DNA from: Nematopogon swammerdamellus
Taxonomy: Eukaryota > Arthropoda > Insecta > Lepidoptera > Adelidae
Assembly (NCBI GenBank): GCA_946902875.1
Contig: OX336342.1
Coordinates: forward strand, 10,347,523-10,411,522
DNA: 64,000 nucleotides
Reading direction: 5' to 3'
Shown: positions 1 through 9,662 of the stretch, piece by piece
Layout of the letters: each line of letters begins with the position of its first letter
Numbering within the stretch: position 1 is the first letter of the stretch
The notes under the pieces: generated by a model
Database searches by the model: none
Told to the model about the DNA's origin: nothing
The model's input: the letters and a program-made list of their open reading frames with translations, nothing else
Made by a program: the position numbers and the translations under genes

Positions 1-555
1 GACAAACATTCTCCCATAGAGAAATGTCAGATTTACCGCTCTGTCAGTGTCATCAAGACAGCGGTTATAATAGGAGGGCGTTGTACGTTGCTCTTCTGTT
101 TTCGGGTTTGCTGAGTGTTTTTTTGTGCAGATGAACCCATAAGTGATGTTTTTTCTCTTTTTCATTATATTCCGGATGTATTGAGTGCATTTGTTTGTGC
201 TGAGTTGATCTGAATTTTTCGTAAAAATACTAAGAAAATGCCTCCTTTTCGGTACCAATTTCGGCTGTTTTTAGAGGCTTGTTTCTCGATATAAATCTGT
301 TTTCTGGATAAAGTGAGGTGATAGAAGTGTCATTTAGTTCCTGTAGTTGAAATAATATATGCCGTATAGTGCAACGACGTATCATGTATAGACTTATTAC
401 CCGGGCAACAGACTTCGCTCCACCGCGGTGGAGTAACCATTACGCGGAGGGACCCTCTTGAGACTAGTAGCTCGCGAGCGGCCGAACGCGGCGGATGCGC
501 CGCCCGCGCGCTCGCTGCCGTCCGTCTGCGGCTCGCATCGCGCCAGTCATTGATT
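1..555 (+). promoter_or_regulatory. 5' flank and probable leader of transposase gene
   Basis: No gene is seen here. Positions 1-390 are AT-rich. Positions 400-555 are strongly CpG-rich (runs of CGCG, GCCGCCCGCGCG) and end at the start codon of the THAP exon, so this is the likely promoter or 5' leader. I found no convincing terminal inverted repeat of a P-type transposon here, so the element boundary is unknown. The promoter role is inferred from position and base composition. Confidence 0.35.
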
Positions 556-632
556 ATGCCAGGTTGTGTGTTGCGATATTGCAAAAATCATACCAAAAAT
601 ATTGGAAAAACTGATGGCGTCACATTTCATAG
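556..632 (+). CDS. THAP-transposase exon 1 (THAP domain start)
   Basis: Starts at ATG 556 with MPGCVLRYCKNHTK. The two cysteines spaced C-x4-C at residues 4 and 9 are the first half of a C2CH THAP zinc finger. The exon is 77 nt, ends in phase 2 at CATAG and is followed by a good donor, GTAAGT. Joining to the exon at 1411 rebuilds an Arg codon and gives the typical THAP order FHR-FPHPT. The domain directs sequence-specific DNA binding in P-element transposase and THAP9. Confidence 0.8.
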
Positions 633-728
633 GTAAGTAGTCATTGTGATCTTAATAATATTGCACCGCTAGTCGGTGATTTCTTGGAGTGGTGATTGTG
701 AATTTTTTTTTTATGTAATCCTGTATGG

Positions 729-1003
729 GTGGCTGAGTCGGAGGGGCCAAAGCGCATGCTCCGACCAGACAATATCACTTCCGAGAAGGTAGGTGCCATA
801 CCGGAGACGTCCTTGGATTGCTGGCTATACTGGACTAGAGGAGAACACAACCGAGGCTGCTATGCGGCCATCTTACATCCAGTACGATGGTACCAATCCA
901 GTCGGCTACAATTTGAGCCTAGTAAGGGGCAAGGCAAGGGACCTACAGTTTTACACCGGTTCCGAACGGTGAAGCAGCAGGTAAAACAATTTAGACGATG
1001 CTA
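729..1003 (+). repeat. dispersed repeat, related to 26320-26640
   Basis: Lies in the first intron of the transposase gene. Stretches such as TTGGATTGCTGGC, GAGGCTGCTATGC and ATTTGAGCC recur in order at about 26326-26380 and 26580-26640, where the copy is split by other sequence. The open frame through it is short and resembles no family I recognise, so I treat it as a mobile-element fragment. Confidence 0.5.
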
Positions 1004-1410
1004 GGATGTAATCAGGATCTAAATTCAACACATATTATAATTTACGCGTGTCGGCCTAAACCGAACATTTTTACAAAGCAAAGCTCAAAAGTCATAACAA
1101 TAACAAGATAAAAACACTCCCATTCGAAACAATAGAAAATACCTATTTTAATTTTGAATATCATAGATTGTCTCTATGGCAAAAAGTATAAAATCCTGCT
1201 CTGGCTAACTGGCTCTTTAGGGCTGCCACATATGAATGCATAGAAATAGAGTTCTGGGATATCATGTATATAAGTAAATAAATATGTATTAAACGACGTT
1301 AAAAGATGAGAGTGAATTGACCGCTAATTAGGGTTGTCGCTATTCCTTTATTTTTTTTTGAATTAGTAAGTAATTGAGAAATTTTCAAGAACAATTTTTT
1401 TGTTTACAAG

Positions 1411-1597
1411 GTTTCCACATCCTACTAAGGGATCAATACGAGAAAGATGGATAAAAATAGTCCAAGATGATAGACGGGACCAATACTGGCTTCCAAGTAA
1501 AGCCAGTAGGATCTGTTCTCAACATTTTAATGAAGCAGACCTACAACAAAAAAAATACAGATGCCTTTTAAAAAAAACAGCCGTACCGTGTGCCAGG
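1411..1597 (+). CDS. THAP-transposase exon 2 (THAP domain end)
   Basis: The acceptor TTTACAAG precedes GTTTCCACATCC. The exon is 187 nt, entered in phase 2 and left in phase 0 before GTGAGT. It encodes FPHPTKGS, the conserved Trp of RERW, CSQHF (Cys61 and His64, completing the C2CH site) and the AVP motif that closes THAP domains. With exon 1 it gives an 88-residue N-terminal module, close to the usual THAP length of 80-90. The frame is open and all metal ligands are present. Confidence 0.82.
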
Positions 1598-1826
1598 GTG
1601 AGTTGATTATAGTATAACTATAATATTATTTTCCGTTCATTGAGCTAGAACTTTGCCGTATAAGAATATACTCGTACCTGACTTTGAACAGTTTATTTAT
1701 ATTGCTTAGAACAATATAAACACAAAATTATGATTATTTGTTTGCTGAAATTTTAAGTGCCGTGGACGTGGATAAATGTCCATTGAGAAAGACTTTGAAG
1801 TATTTTTAATGAAGTTTTTTTTTCAG

Positions 1827-1901
1827 ACCAATATAAACACAAGTACAAGACCGTCCACGCCGCCTATGGTAAGGGCCGAAACACATCCAACATGTTCAAT
1901 G
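1827..1901 (+). CDS. transposase linker micro-exon 3a
   Basis: It follows TTTTTTTTTCAG and precedes GTGAGT. It has 75 nt, phase 0 on both sides, and encodes TNINTSTRPSTPPMVRAETH plus PTCSM. It is a Ser/Thr/Pro-rich linker between the THAP domain and the coiled coil. The core RPSTPPMVRAET resembles TPSTLPLLRADT at the start of the long exon, so the unit may derive from that region. Actual use in mRNA is inferred. Confidence 0.6.
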
Positions 1902-2054
1902 GTGAGTTAAACACAATCAAAGTCTGCGCTGCCGGATTTATTGTTATTCTATAACTCAGATTTATGATTACTTGCTTGCTGAAATTTTAAGTGCCATGGA
2001 AAAATGTCCATTGAGAAAGACTTTGAAGTATTTTTAATGAAGTTTTTTTTTCAG

Positions 2055-2129
2055 ACCAATATAAACACAAGTACAAGACCGTCCACGCCGCCTATGGTAA
2101 GGGCCGAAACACATCCAACATGTTCAATG
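2055..2129 (+). CDS. transposase linker micro-exon 3b
   Basis: Second copy, with the same 75-nt frame, acceptor and donor as copy 3a and ending in TCSM. Because both ends are phase 0, including or skipping it changes the protein by exactly 25 residues. Confidence 0.6.
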
Positions 2130-2282
2130 GTGAGTTTAACACAATCAAAGTCTGCGCTGCCGGATTTATTGTTATTATATAACTCAGATTTATGATTACT
2201 TGCTTGCTGAAATTTTAAGTGCCATGGAAAAATGTCCATTGAGAAAGACTTTGAAGTATTTTTAATGAAGTTTTTTTTTCAG

Positions 2283-2357
2283 ACCAATATAAACACAAGT
2301 ACAAGACCGTCCACGCCGCCTATGGTAAGGGCCGAAACACATCCAACATGTACAATG
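2283..2357 (+). CDS. transposase linker micro-exon 3c
   Basis: Third copy. The only coding change seen is Ser to Thr near the end (TCTM). Splice signals are intact. Confidence 0.6.
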
Positions 2358-2510
2358 GTGAGTTTAACACAATCAAAGTCTGCGCTGCCGGATTTATTGT
2401 TATTCTATAACTCAGATTTATGATTACTTGCTTGCTGAAATTTTAAGTGCCATGGAAAAATAGCCATTGAGAAAGACTTTGAAGTATTTTTAATGAAGTT
2501 TTTTTTTCAG

Positions 2511-2585
2511 ACCAATATAAACACAAGTACAAGACCGTCCACGCCGCCTATGGTAAGGGCCGAAACACATCCAACATGTACAATG
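2511..2585 (+). CDS. transposase linker micro-exon 3d
   Basis: Fourth copy, also TCTM, with intact acceptor and GTGAGT donor. Sequence downstream of the donor differs from the other units after about 12 bases, marking the end of the array. Confidence 0.6.
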
Positions 2586-2704
2586 GTGAGTTTAACAAAC
2601 CCCAATATAAAGTATTTGTGACACGGCACCTTGGTACAATAACAATGGGTTAACATTTCAAGTTGATCTCAATTCTTGCAACATATAAACGCAATTTGTG
2701 TTTT

Positions 2705-2835
2705 TAGGGTTCCGTAGCAATTTATGGCAAAAACGGTACCCTTATAATTTCATCCTGTCCGTCCGTCCATCCGTATGTCACAGCCATTTTAATCGGATAC
2801 CATTTTCACTATGTAGATGAATTTAGGAAGGTGTT
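2705..2835 (+). repeat. 'GGGTTCCGTA' dispersed repeat fragment
   Basis: Sits in the last intron of the transposase gene. It has the layout GGTTCCGTA..AAAACGGTACCCTTATA followed by CTGTCCGTCCGTCC, a repeat type widespread in moths and butterflies. A related stretch is at about 53670-53790, with a (GTCT)n run. Confidence 0.5.
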
Positions 2836-2931
2836 ATGTTTTTTATTTAAAATCACTCAACCATCATCCCATCCATCAGTACTTCATTGTGAATTTAGTT
2901 CACCGTAACGTCCCGTACGTCTTTGTTTCAG

Positions 2932-5388
2932 ATGAATGCATCCGCAACACCGTCCACGTTGCCGTTGTTAAGAGCTGATACACCTCTATCTCGCGTTTAC
3001 GTTTCAGATTCCGAGTCAATTTTTGACACACCTAGAAAAATACAATTAAAACATTATGTGCGAAAAGAAAGAAAACTCCGGTTAGAGGTAACCAGACGTT
3101 TAAAAAATACTCAACGTCAAAAACGAAGTCTGTCGAAAAAATGCAGTTCATTACTAGAGACAATAAAAACCTTAAAAAAACAAAATAAAATAGACCGAGA
3201 AGTCGAAAGCAGAATCCAAGGCTGTGCCGAGATATTAGAATTGTTCGATTTAATTAAAAAAGATAAGAAAACAAAAAAAAATATTCCTTTCTGCCACAAT
3301 TACTCCAAAACTTTGCGAAAATTTGCTCTCACCATACACTACTACTCTCCGGCAACCTACAAATATATTAGGCAAGTTTGCAAAAAAAAGCTACCTCATC
3401 CCAGTACACTAAGTAGATGGTATGGTAAACTTAATGCCGAACCAGGGTTCACGCAGGAATCATTTGAAGCTCTTAAAGCAAAATGTAAATTTGCTAAAAA
3501 AAAAGTAATATGTGGACTACAATTTGACGAAATGGCCATACGACAACAAAAACTTTGGAACGGAAAGAAAAATGTCGGACTTGTCGACATTGGATTAGGC
3601 GGACAAGAAGGCGACCAAATAGCAACACAAGCATTAGTACTCATGGTCGTGTCTCTCACGGAAAATTGGAAAATTCCTGTGGGATACTTTCTAATCAATG
3701 GCATAAAGGCTGATCTGAAAGCACACTTGGTCAAAATTTGCCTGGAAAAATGTCACGCTGTAGGAGTAGAAATAGAAAGCGTAACATTTGACGGATGCTC
3801 TGCCAATTTTCACGCAGCCGAGATACTAGGATGCCGAATCATCGATGTTTCAAACTTGCAGACGCACTTCCCACACCCAAGTACTGGAGAAAAAATTGTT
3901 ATATTTTTGGATCCTTGCCATATGATCAAACTGGTTAGGAATACGTTTGAAAAAAAGAGATTATTATTTGACAAAAATAATAATAAAATAAAGTGGCAAC
4001 TTTTAGTAAATCTTAATAAGGTTCAACAAAATGAAGGATTGACTTTTGCAAATAAAATAACCCCACGCCACATACACTTCCGAAATCAAATTATGAAGGT
4101 CAAGTTAGCAACTCAGTTGCTCAGTACAAGCGTGGCAAAAGCAATTATGCTTTGTGACACAACACTAAAATCTTCGTGGTTTAAAGATTCAAACGGAACC
4201 GTCACCTTCATTGCGATCATGAATGATATATTCGATGTTTTGAACTCGCGAAAATTCAACTTTTATGGATATAAACGTCCGATAGACGAAAAAAATAAAG
4301 ACGCCATATTTGCACTGCTGGAAAAAGCAAAAGACTATATACTTTCCCTTACTTTTTATGCAAAAACAAGAAGAATCATAAAAGTAAGGAACAATACACC
4401 TAGAATAGTAATAAAAGTCTCCAAAAAAAGGCTGGTCGATTCACAAAATAAAACCGGATTCCTTGGATTAATTATCTGTATAGAAAGTTTAAAAACTTTG
4501 TATTCTAATTTGGTCGAAAAAAGAAACTTAATGTTATATATTTCGACGTACAGGATCAGTCAGGACCATTTGGAGCTGTTTTTTGGATGTTTGAGGAAAC
4601 ATGGAGGACATAATAATAACCCAAATGTCGTTCAATTTAAATCCGCGTACAAAAAGATCCTTAACCACTTAGAACTGCGCAACTCATTTACGGGAAATTG
4701 CATTCCATTAGAAAATTTCACCATTTTGCATTCGCCATCAGTAAATGTGATAAATACTACCTCAATTATGTACCGATACGACGACGATGATGAGACTGAT
4801 TTACAAAGCCTTGAAACCGATTCCGATCTCGAAGCCGCGAACAACTGTGATATCTTCTCTGACATGCTGAATAATACACAGTCAATGACAAGTGCAGCAA
4901 AACTAATTGTAGGATATATTTCTGGCTTTGTTTCCAGGAAACTTGTAAAGCAATTAAAATGCGAGCAGTGTATAGACAGTCTGGTCACTTGCTATAGACT
5001 GGATTTCCATAAACTTATAACCGTGAAAGATATGGGTGGTCTGTGTTATTCAACAGAAGATGTGTTTAAAGTTTGTATGATAACAGAGTCCTTCATCAGA
5101 AATCTGCTAAAGGAAAGAGGCGATAAAGGGTTGACTGGAAAATATGACATAAATTATATAATTACAAAATGCTTAACTATTTTTTTATCCGTGGATGTTT
5201 TCAATGGATTGATTCAACATTCATTTCAAAACCCAGCTACATTTAATCACCGCATTCATTTGATTAGAGCTATCATACATCAATATTCCACCGTAAAACT
5301 TCACCACGCAGCAAAATCCGATCCACGCATCAAATGTTCAACCATAAGACAAAAGTATACTAAGCTAACATTGTTTAAGGGAAAGTGA
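2932..5388 (+). CDS. P-element/THAP9-like transposase, main exon
   Basis: Long 818-codon exon entered in phase 0 after TTTGTTTCAG. Counting from the upstream TTG at 2923, residues 40-95 are a basic, Lys/Leu-rich probable coiled coil. The RNase-H-like core shows the first catalytic Asp in GLQFDEMAI (D202) and the second in VTFDGCSAN (D290). FLDPCHMIKLVRN (about 328-340) lies at the start of the GTP-binding insertion typical of P transposases. ISQDHLELFFG (D548, E551) has the D-x2-E spacing of the last acidic residues of the P enzyme. VGYISGFVSRKL with paired cysteines follows. The frame has no stop or shift. With exons 1 and 2 and zero to four linker exons the product would be 906 to 1006 residues, compared with 751 for Drosophila P and about 900 for THAP9. 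The expected role is cut-and-paste DNA transposition, or a domesticated derivative; the window does not settle which. Confidence 0.85.
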   Translation: MNASATPSTLPLLRADTPLSRVYVSDSESIFDTPRKIQLKHYVRKERKLRLEVTRRLKNTQRQKRSLSKKCSSLLETIKTLKKQNKIDREVESRIQGCAEILELFDLIKKDKKTKKNIPFCHNYSKTLRKFALTIHYYSPATYKYIRQVCKKKLPHPSTLSRWYGKLNAEPGFTQESFEALKAKCKFAKKKVICGLQFDEMAIRQQKLWNGKKNVGLVDIGLGGQEGDQIATQALVLMVVSLTENWKIPVGYFLINGIKADLKAHLVKICLEKCHAVGVEIESVTFDGCSANFHAAEILGCRIIDVSNLQTHFPHPSTGEKIVIFLDPCHMIKLVRNTFEKKRLLFDKNNNKIKWQLLVNLNKVQQNEGLTFANKITPRHIHFRNQIMKVKLATQLLSTSVAKAIMLCDTTLKSSWFKDSNGTVTFIAIMNDIFDVLNSRKFNFYGYKRPIDEKNKDAIFALLEKAKDYILSLTFYAKTRRIIKVRNNTPRIVIKVSKKRLVDSQNKTGFLGLIICIESLKTLYSNLVEKRNLMLYISTYRISQDHLELFFGCLRKHGGHNNNPNVVQFKSAYKKILNHLELRNSFTGNCIPLENFTILHSPSVNVINTTSIMYRYDDDDETDLQSLETDSDLEAANNCDIFSDMLNNTQSMTSAAKLIVGYISGFVSRKLVKQLKCEQCIDSLVTCYRLDFHKLITVKDMGGLCYSTEDVFKVCMITESFIRNLLKERGDKGLTGKYDINYIITKCLTIFLSVDVFNGLIQHSFQNPATFNHRIHLIRAIIHQYSTVKLHHAAKSDPRIKCSTIRQKYTKLTLFKGK

Positions 5389-5887
5389 AAATTTGAAATT
5401 TAAGTTATTTTGTTTAAGGACGGAGGAAGAGTTATTTTGGTTGTGTGTGTAGTCCAAATTATACCTAATGGTGTTTTTGTTATATTTTGTTTTTTCATAA
5501 ATGTTGCACTTTGTATTTTGTGTATGTTTGGTTCGGAGATTTTAAGTTTAGTCCAAGGCCAAGACCGCAGTTATTAATTATTTATTATAAAGTTTAGTTT
5601 TGTAGATATTATTCTAGTTATTAAGTTTAGGTATTATAAGAATAAAAAACGTCTTTACTTGCGGTCGAAATACGAGCTGTGTAGCTCGACGTTTCGGGCC
5701 AAACGTTTGGCCCATCATCATGAGCACTCTGGCCGAAACGTCGAGCCACACAGCTCGTATTTCGATCGTGAGTAAAGCCGTTTTTTTTTATTCTTATAAT
5801 GTCAAACAACCACGGTAATTTAAAAACCCATATAAGTTTAGGTATGTATTTTAAGTTATTATTGTTCTGTATTTTAAGTTTAATAAA
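5389..5887 (+). other. transposase gene 3' region with poly(A) signal
   Basis: AT-rich sequence after the stop codon, ending in AATAAA at 5882-5887, a likely polyadenylation signal. It contains the foldback element 5634-5799. No terminal inverted repeat matching the 5' flank was recognised. Confidence 0.4.
5634..5799. mobile_element. foldback element in the 3' region
   Basis: Arms of about 67 bp (5634-5700 and 5733-5799) are near-perfect reverse complements. They begin ATTATAAGAATAAAAAA and contain TCGAAATACGAGCTGTGT; about 32 bp lie between them. It would fold into a long hairpin if transcribed as part of the transposase 3' UTR. Probably a small MITE. Confidence 0.7.
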
Positions 5888-7099
5888 TACATAAAAACGC
5901 TTCTTTCGATGAAAATCACTATCTTTTTCTTCTATAATCCTTTAAAACGTCCCACTGCTGGGCACGGACTCTTCCCACTGACATAGGAGGTATTGTTTTT
6001 ATTGTTGTTGTTTTATTGTTTATTGAGTATTCTTTTGGCAGTCATATTGCACTCGAACTTGCCACAATTTGTTATATCCGGTTCGATTACTCGTACACTT
6101 CCATGGTGACCAGTTGAAATCAGAAGCAATTTACACAAAAATACCTTTTCATAGACCAGTGTGCTCTAGTTACCTCACTTTATTTTTCTTCACCGGAGCG
6201 ATCGTACCTATTCGTTATGAAATGCTCGTATATCAATCCTTATCAAGGAAATAAATACGTGTTAATTCGGGATTTGAACCCGCAACGTCTGCATTGAGAA
6301 GCGCGATACTTACCACTAGACTACGGGCGCAATTAACCATAATACCTACTCGTAAAATAATAAATCGAAAAATATATTTTTTGTAGATTAAGTGACAACC
6401 CTACGTATTCCAATGCACGTGCTGGCGTCGCTTACTAGCCGGCCGGGCCCGCTAGTCGCTAGCTAGCCCCTCTCCCGCTCGCTTCCTGTCCCGCGCGAGC
6501 TCCCCTCTCCACCCCGCTACCTTACCTCATACCTCAGCTATTGGCCACCATTTCTCTGTGTTTTTCTTCGTAGAGCTCACTCTAGTAGAATACATACAAG
6601 CTCTTTGGTATAGTGTTTGTATGCAGTACATTTACGAGAAATAAGCAATTTTTGTGACCTAGTTTTCTCCATACAAATAATACAAACCATACAAATTTCC
6701 ACATACAAATTTTATTGTGAACGACACGGGGGGCTGCTGATACACAAGAAAGGTATGATTAGGTCCGTTATTTATTAGTGTTTATAATAAAAATACTATA
6801 TGACCGATTCGCGGTCTAATAAATTTATAAAAAAAAAAAACCTGAGAGAGGTCGCGATTTTCACATAGAACAACTTTACAAAATAATTTTGTCACCTAGA
6901 ATACGTAATGTAAATAAAAAAATGCCATTTATAGCTAGAATATTTATCTGTAAATACAATCCATATGTTAGTTCATGAAGTTTTATGGAAAAATCTTCCA
7001 AAATGATTTTTTTTCGAGAGTAATGCGCCGGCGCCGATCGCGGCCGCCACCTGGTGTAGGCGAAGGAAGATTTATAAATAATGCTTCCAGAGCCAAAGG
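5888..7099. other. intergenic, repeat fragments
   Basis: No gene seen. About 5950-5985 resembles the '..ccactgctgggca..' 3' end of RTE-type LINEs. Positions 6012-6092 match 28930-29012 (GGCAGT..ATT..ACT..AACTTG.CACAATTT and ATATCCGGTTCGATTAC). A GC-rich patch lies at 6420-6535. The rest is AT-rich. Confidence 0.4.
6262..6332 (-). repeat. tRNA-like SINE head or tRNA pseudogene
   Basis: The minus strand carries an A-box-like TAGTCTAGTGGTA and a B box, GGGTTCAAATCCCG, which forms a T-arm. The anticodon arm does not pair cleanly and there is no clear acceptor stem, so it is not a working tRNA gene. Confidence 0.55.
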
Positions 7100-7330
7100 G
7101 TTAAAGAAAGTAACTAACTAAGGGCGAGGCCGAAGGCCGAGCTGCTTTCAGGTAAAAGATAAACCTTTCTCAAATAAAGGAAGTAAGTAAGGGCGAGGCC
7201 GAAGGCCGAGCTGCGTTCAGGAAGACGATAAACCTTCTAGAAGAAAGGAAGGAACTAAGTGCGAGGCCGTAGGCCGAGCTGCGTTCAGGTAAACCAAACA
7301 CCCTCTTCCGCCTTCGGGCCTCGCCCTTAA
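7100..7330 (-). repeat. GC-hairpin minisatellite, orientation 1
   Basis: Three or four units of about 68-70 bp each carry GGGCGAGGCCGAAGGCCGAG (near 7121, 7191, 7259) followed by GCTGC(G/T)TTCAGG and an AT-rich stretch with AAAGGAAG. The core GGCCGAAGGCC is self-complementary. It is the reverse complement of the array at 7955-8470. Confidence 0.75.
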
Positions 7331-7428
7331 AGACTTCCTTTCTTCGATAGAATATAATATCGTTTACTCAATCTATTTATTTCATAAAAATAAAAAAGTA
7401 ATATTAATAACTAAAGAATTAAACCTAC

Positions 7429-7880
7429 CTAACAAAAATTAAAATAACTATCAAAACGGGCATTTTCAAATGTTCTCAGAGCACTTGCGGCATTACCCCG
7501 CTGGATGGCAAGGCTTACCCTTTGAATGAAGTACATAAGCCCTTGATGGCGGGACACCAGTTGCGTCAACCAGCTCAAGCCTCTTTTGGCTTCACTGCTC
7601 CACGGACCGAGGGTTTCAACCGCAAACGCAACAAATTCGAAATCTTGAATTATATTTCTATATTTGCTGCGTTTGAGGCTCTCCACCCCAGCCTCGGCCG
7701 CGCCAGCCGCTCTTGAAGATGTCCTAACGTGACTTGGAGCCAATGTGAGAACAAAAGTGGCGTCCCACATCAAAGAACTACCCTTAGTCCATGGCACTAA
7801 GGTGATAGCATCGGGCCTCTTGCCATCCAGCCGGGAATAACCGCGAGGTTCTAGGATGCACGGTATATTTGCCGTTAGAA
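7429..7880 (-). mobile_element. retroelement C-terminal domain fragment
   Basis: The minus-strand frame reads EPRGYSRLDGKRPDAITLVP, then WTKGSSLMWDATF, LTLAPSHVRTSSRAAGAAEA and, near the end, SLAIQRGNAAS. This conserved block is common downstream of reverse transcriptase domains in lepidopteran and cnidarian LINE-like proteins. The RPD..WD arrangement suggests a nuclease-like fold, but I cannot prove it. An in-frame stop lies upstream and no RT domain is attached, so it is a relic. It lies between two oppositely oriented arrays. Confidence 0.55.
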
Positions 7881-7954
7881 GCTTGGACTTTATAATAAAA
7901 TTTAAATTAAATTAACTCAATCTTAATATTAATTAACTTTATTCGAGATGGTTT

Positions 7955-8470
7955 AGCTTCTTCCTGAACGCAGCTCGGCCTTCGGCCTCGCCCTTAGTTA
8001 CTTGCTTTCTTCGAGATGGTTTATCATTTGTCAGAACGTAGCTCGGCCTTCGGCTTCGCCTTAGTTGCTTACTTTCTTCAAGATGGCTTAGCTTCTTCCT
8101 GAACGCAGCTCGGCCTTCGGCCTCGCCCTTAGTTACTTGCTTTCTTCGAGATGGTTTTTCAATTATCCGAACGTAGCTCGGCCTTCGGCCTCGCCTTAGT
8201 TACTTACTTTCTTCAAGATGGTTTAGCTTCTTCCTGAACGCAGCTCGGCCTGCGGCCTCGCCCATAGTTACTTACTTTCTTCGAGAAGGTTTATGGTCTT
8301 CCAGAATAGAGCTCGGCCTTCGGCCTCGCCCTTAGTTACTTACTTTCTTCAAGAATGTTTTTCTTCTTCCTGAACTCAGCTCCGCCTTCCGCCTCGCCCT
8401 TAGTTACTTTCATCGAGAAAGAATATCGTTTACGTGAGCGCAGATCCGCCTTCGGGCCCGCCTTTAGTTA
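7955..8470 (+). repeat. GC-hairpin minisatellite, orientation 2
   Basis: About eight units with a period of 67-68 bp. Landmark CTCGGCCTTCGGCCTCGCC occurs near 7974, 8042, 8109, 8177, 8245, 8313, 8380 and, decayed, 8440. Each unit also has TTAGTTACTTACTTTCTTCG and AGATGGTTTA. Solitary related units lie near 34705-34740 and 62385-62580. Confidence 0.8.
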
Positions 8471-9649
8471 CTTACTTTCTTTTTTTAAATACGAATTTCA
8501 CGCGAGCGAAGCCGCGGGCAACAGATATATAAATTTTATTGCACCAATGACAGTGACATAACTTCGACTTTCAATTATTATTTTTATTTATCAAACAATT
8601 TGTCACCGGCCAGCTCACGTCGAGATGACAGTTCTCCGTTGTCAACATGACATTTAAAATTGTTTTTTACCTTTACTTTGGATTACGTGATTTTTATTAT
8701 ATTTTTTAATTATTATGTTCATCCGGGATATACACTGTCACTATAAAAAGTTTCGTCAAATTTCGTTCAGTGGTTTTTGCGAGTATACAAATAGACATTT
8801 TAGCATTTACGATTTTATGATATGTATAGAAAGAATAGATATGTATAGACTATTGTGTTCAAGTTATAAAAAAGAAGAACTGTCATCTTCGTTGTATCTA
8901 CTTATTTTTAAATTTCGAATGAATATTTTATTCAAATTGTATTTGCTGCCAGTTCTCAAGATATAATTATGTACTTTGGACTACGTGATTTTAAACGCGC
9001 AATAATGTTTATAATTGTTAATTTTTTTTTATTTTTTATTACGTATTATGTTAACCCGGCATATAAACTGCCACTATACAAAGTTTCGTCTAATTCCGTT
9101 CAGTGGTTTTTGCGTGATGCGCGTACAGACAAACAAACAAACAAACAAACAAACAAACAAACAAACAAAAATTTTAAAAACTGTTCTAACATGTTCAGTA
9201 TCTCATTTTAAGCCACCCTGGTTAGTTTTTTTCCGAATGCATTCAATGTACAGACTTTCTTACCTCTACGATTTTATTATATATTTAAGTATTAAGTATA
9301 AGTATATCAGTATATTTTTAAGAATATAAAAATAAAAATCTGTGGTAGTTTTATTTAGCCCACCTAATAGTTCATAGCAAAAAATCCAATTTTTCGTAAT
9401 AAAAAATAATTCAGATTTCTTTTAATTTTATTTGTTTTTTGACATTTTCAATCTGGGTCCCCAGTCATCATCTACCAACCGGACCGCGACAGTCTTATAA
9501 TTTTTTGAAACGGACCTCTAATAAAACTAATTTGGTGATCCCTGTTCTAGAACCATTGAACTAATAAAACAACAAGAAGCGTCATCAGCTTTCCCCTGCA
9601 TGTCAAGTCAGGTGTTCTAAATCGAACAACTTAGGGTACCTGAGCTGTC
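8471..9649. other. intergenic, dispersed repeats and (ACAA)n
   Basis: No gene seen. At 8496-8524 is the common lepidopteran repeat end CGCGAGCGAAGCCGCGGGCA. Segments 8714-8785 and 9048-9133 are two copies of a repeat containing AAGTTTCGTC and CGTTCAGTGGTTTTTGCG. A pure (ACAA)n microsatellite occupies 9127-9169. Confidence 0.5.
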
Positions 9650-9662
9650 AGTTTCGATACAT

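Larger units (their letters stand above)
1731..2600 (+). repeat. 228-bp tandem array carrying four micro-exons
   Basis: Four head-to-tail units follow with a period of exactly 228 bp, measured at CATTGAGAAAGACTTTGAAG (1781, 2009, 2237, 2465). Unit 1 has a 6-bp longer stretch before that landmark. Units are nearly identical over both intron and exon parts, so the amplification is recent. Each unit holds a polypyrimidine tract and CAG acceptor, a 75-nt exon and a GTGAGT donor. The last unit diverges soon after its donor. Confidence 0.9.

Noticed and set aside
3396..4988. Minus-strand frames of 112-118 codons within the transposase exon
   Set aside because: Antisense to an intact conserved protein; no motifs.
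1..5900. Terminal inverted repeats for the P-type element
   Set aside because: Compared both flanks by eye and found no convincing matching ends, so no transposon boundary is claimed.
7955..8470. Regular repeats that could suggest a CRISPR array
   Set aside because: Insect nuclear DNA; units are repeats throughout with no unique spacers, and they occur in both orientations.
9015..9329. 104-codon frame through (ACAA)n
   Set aside because: Caused by the microsatellite and dispersed repeat; no protein similarity.
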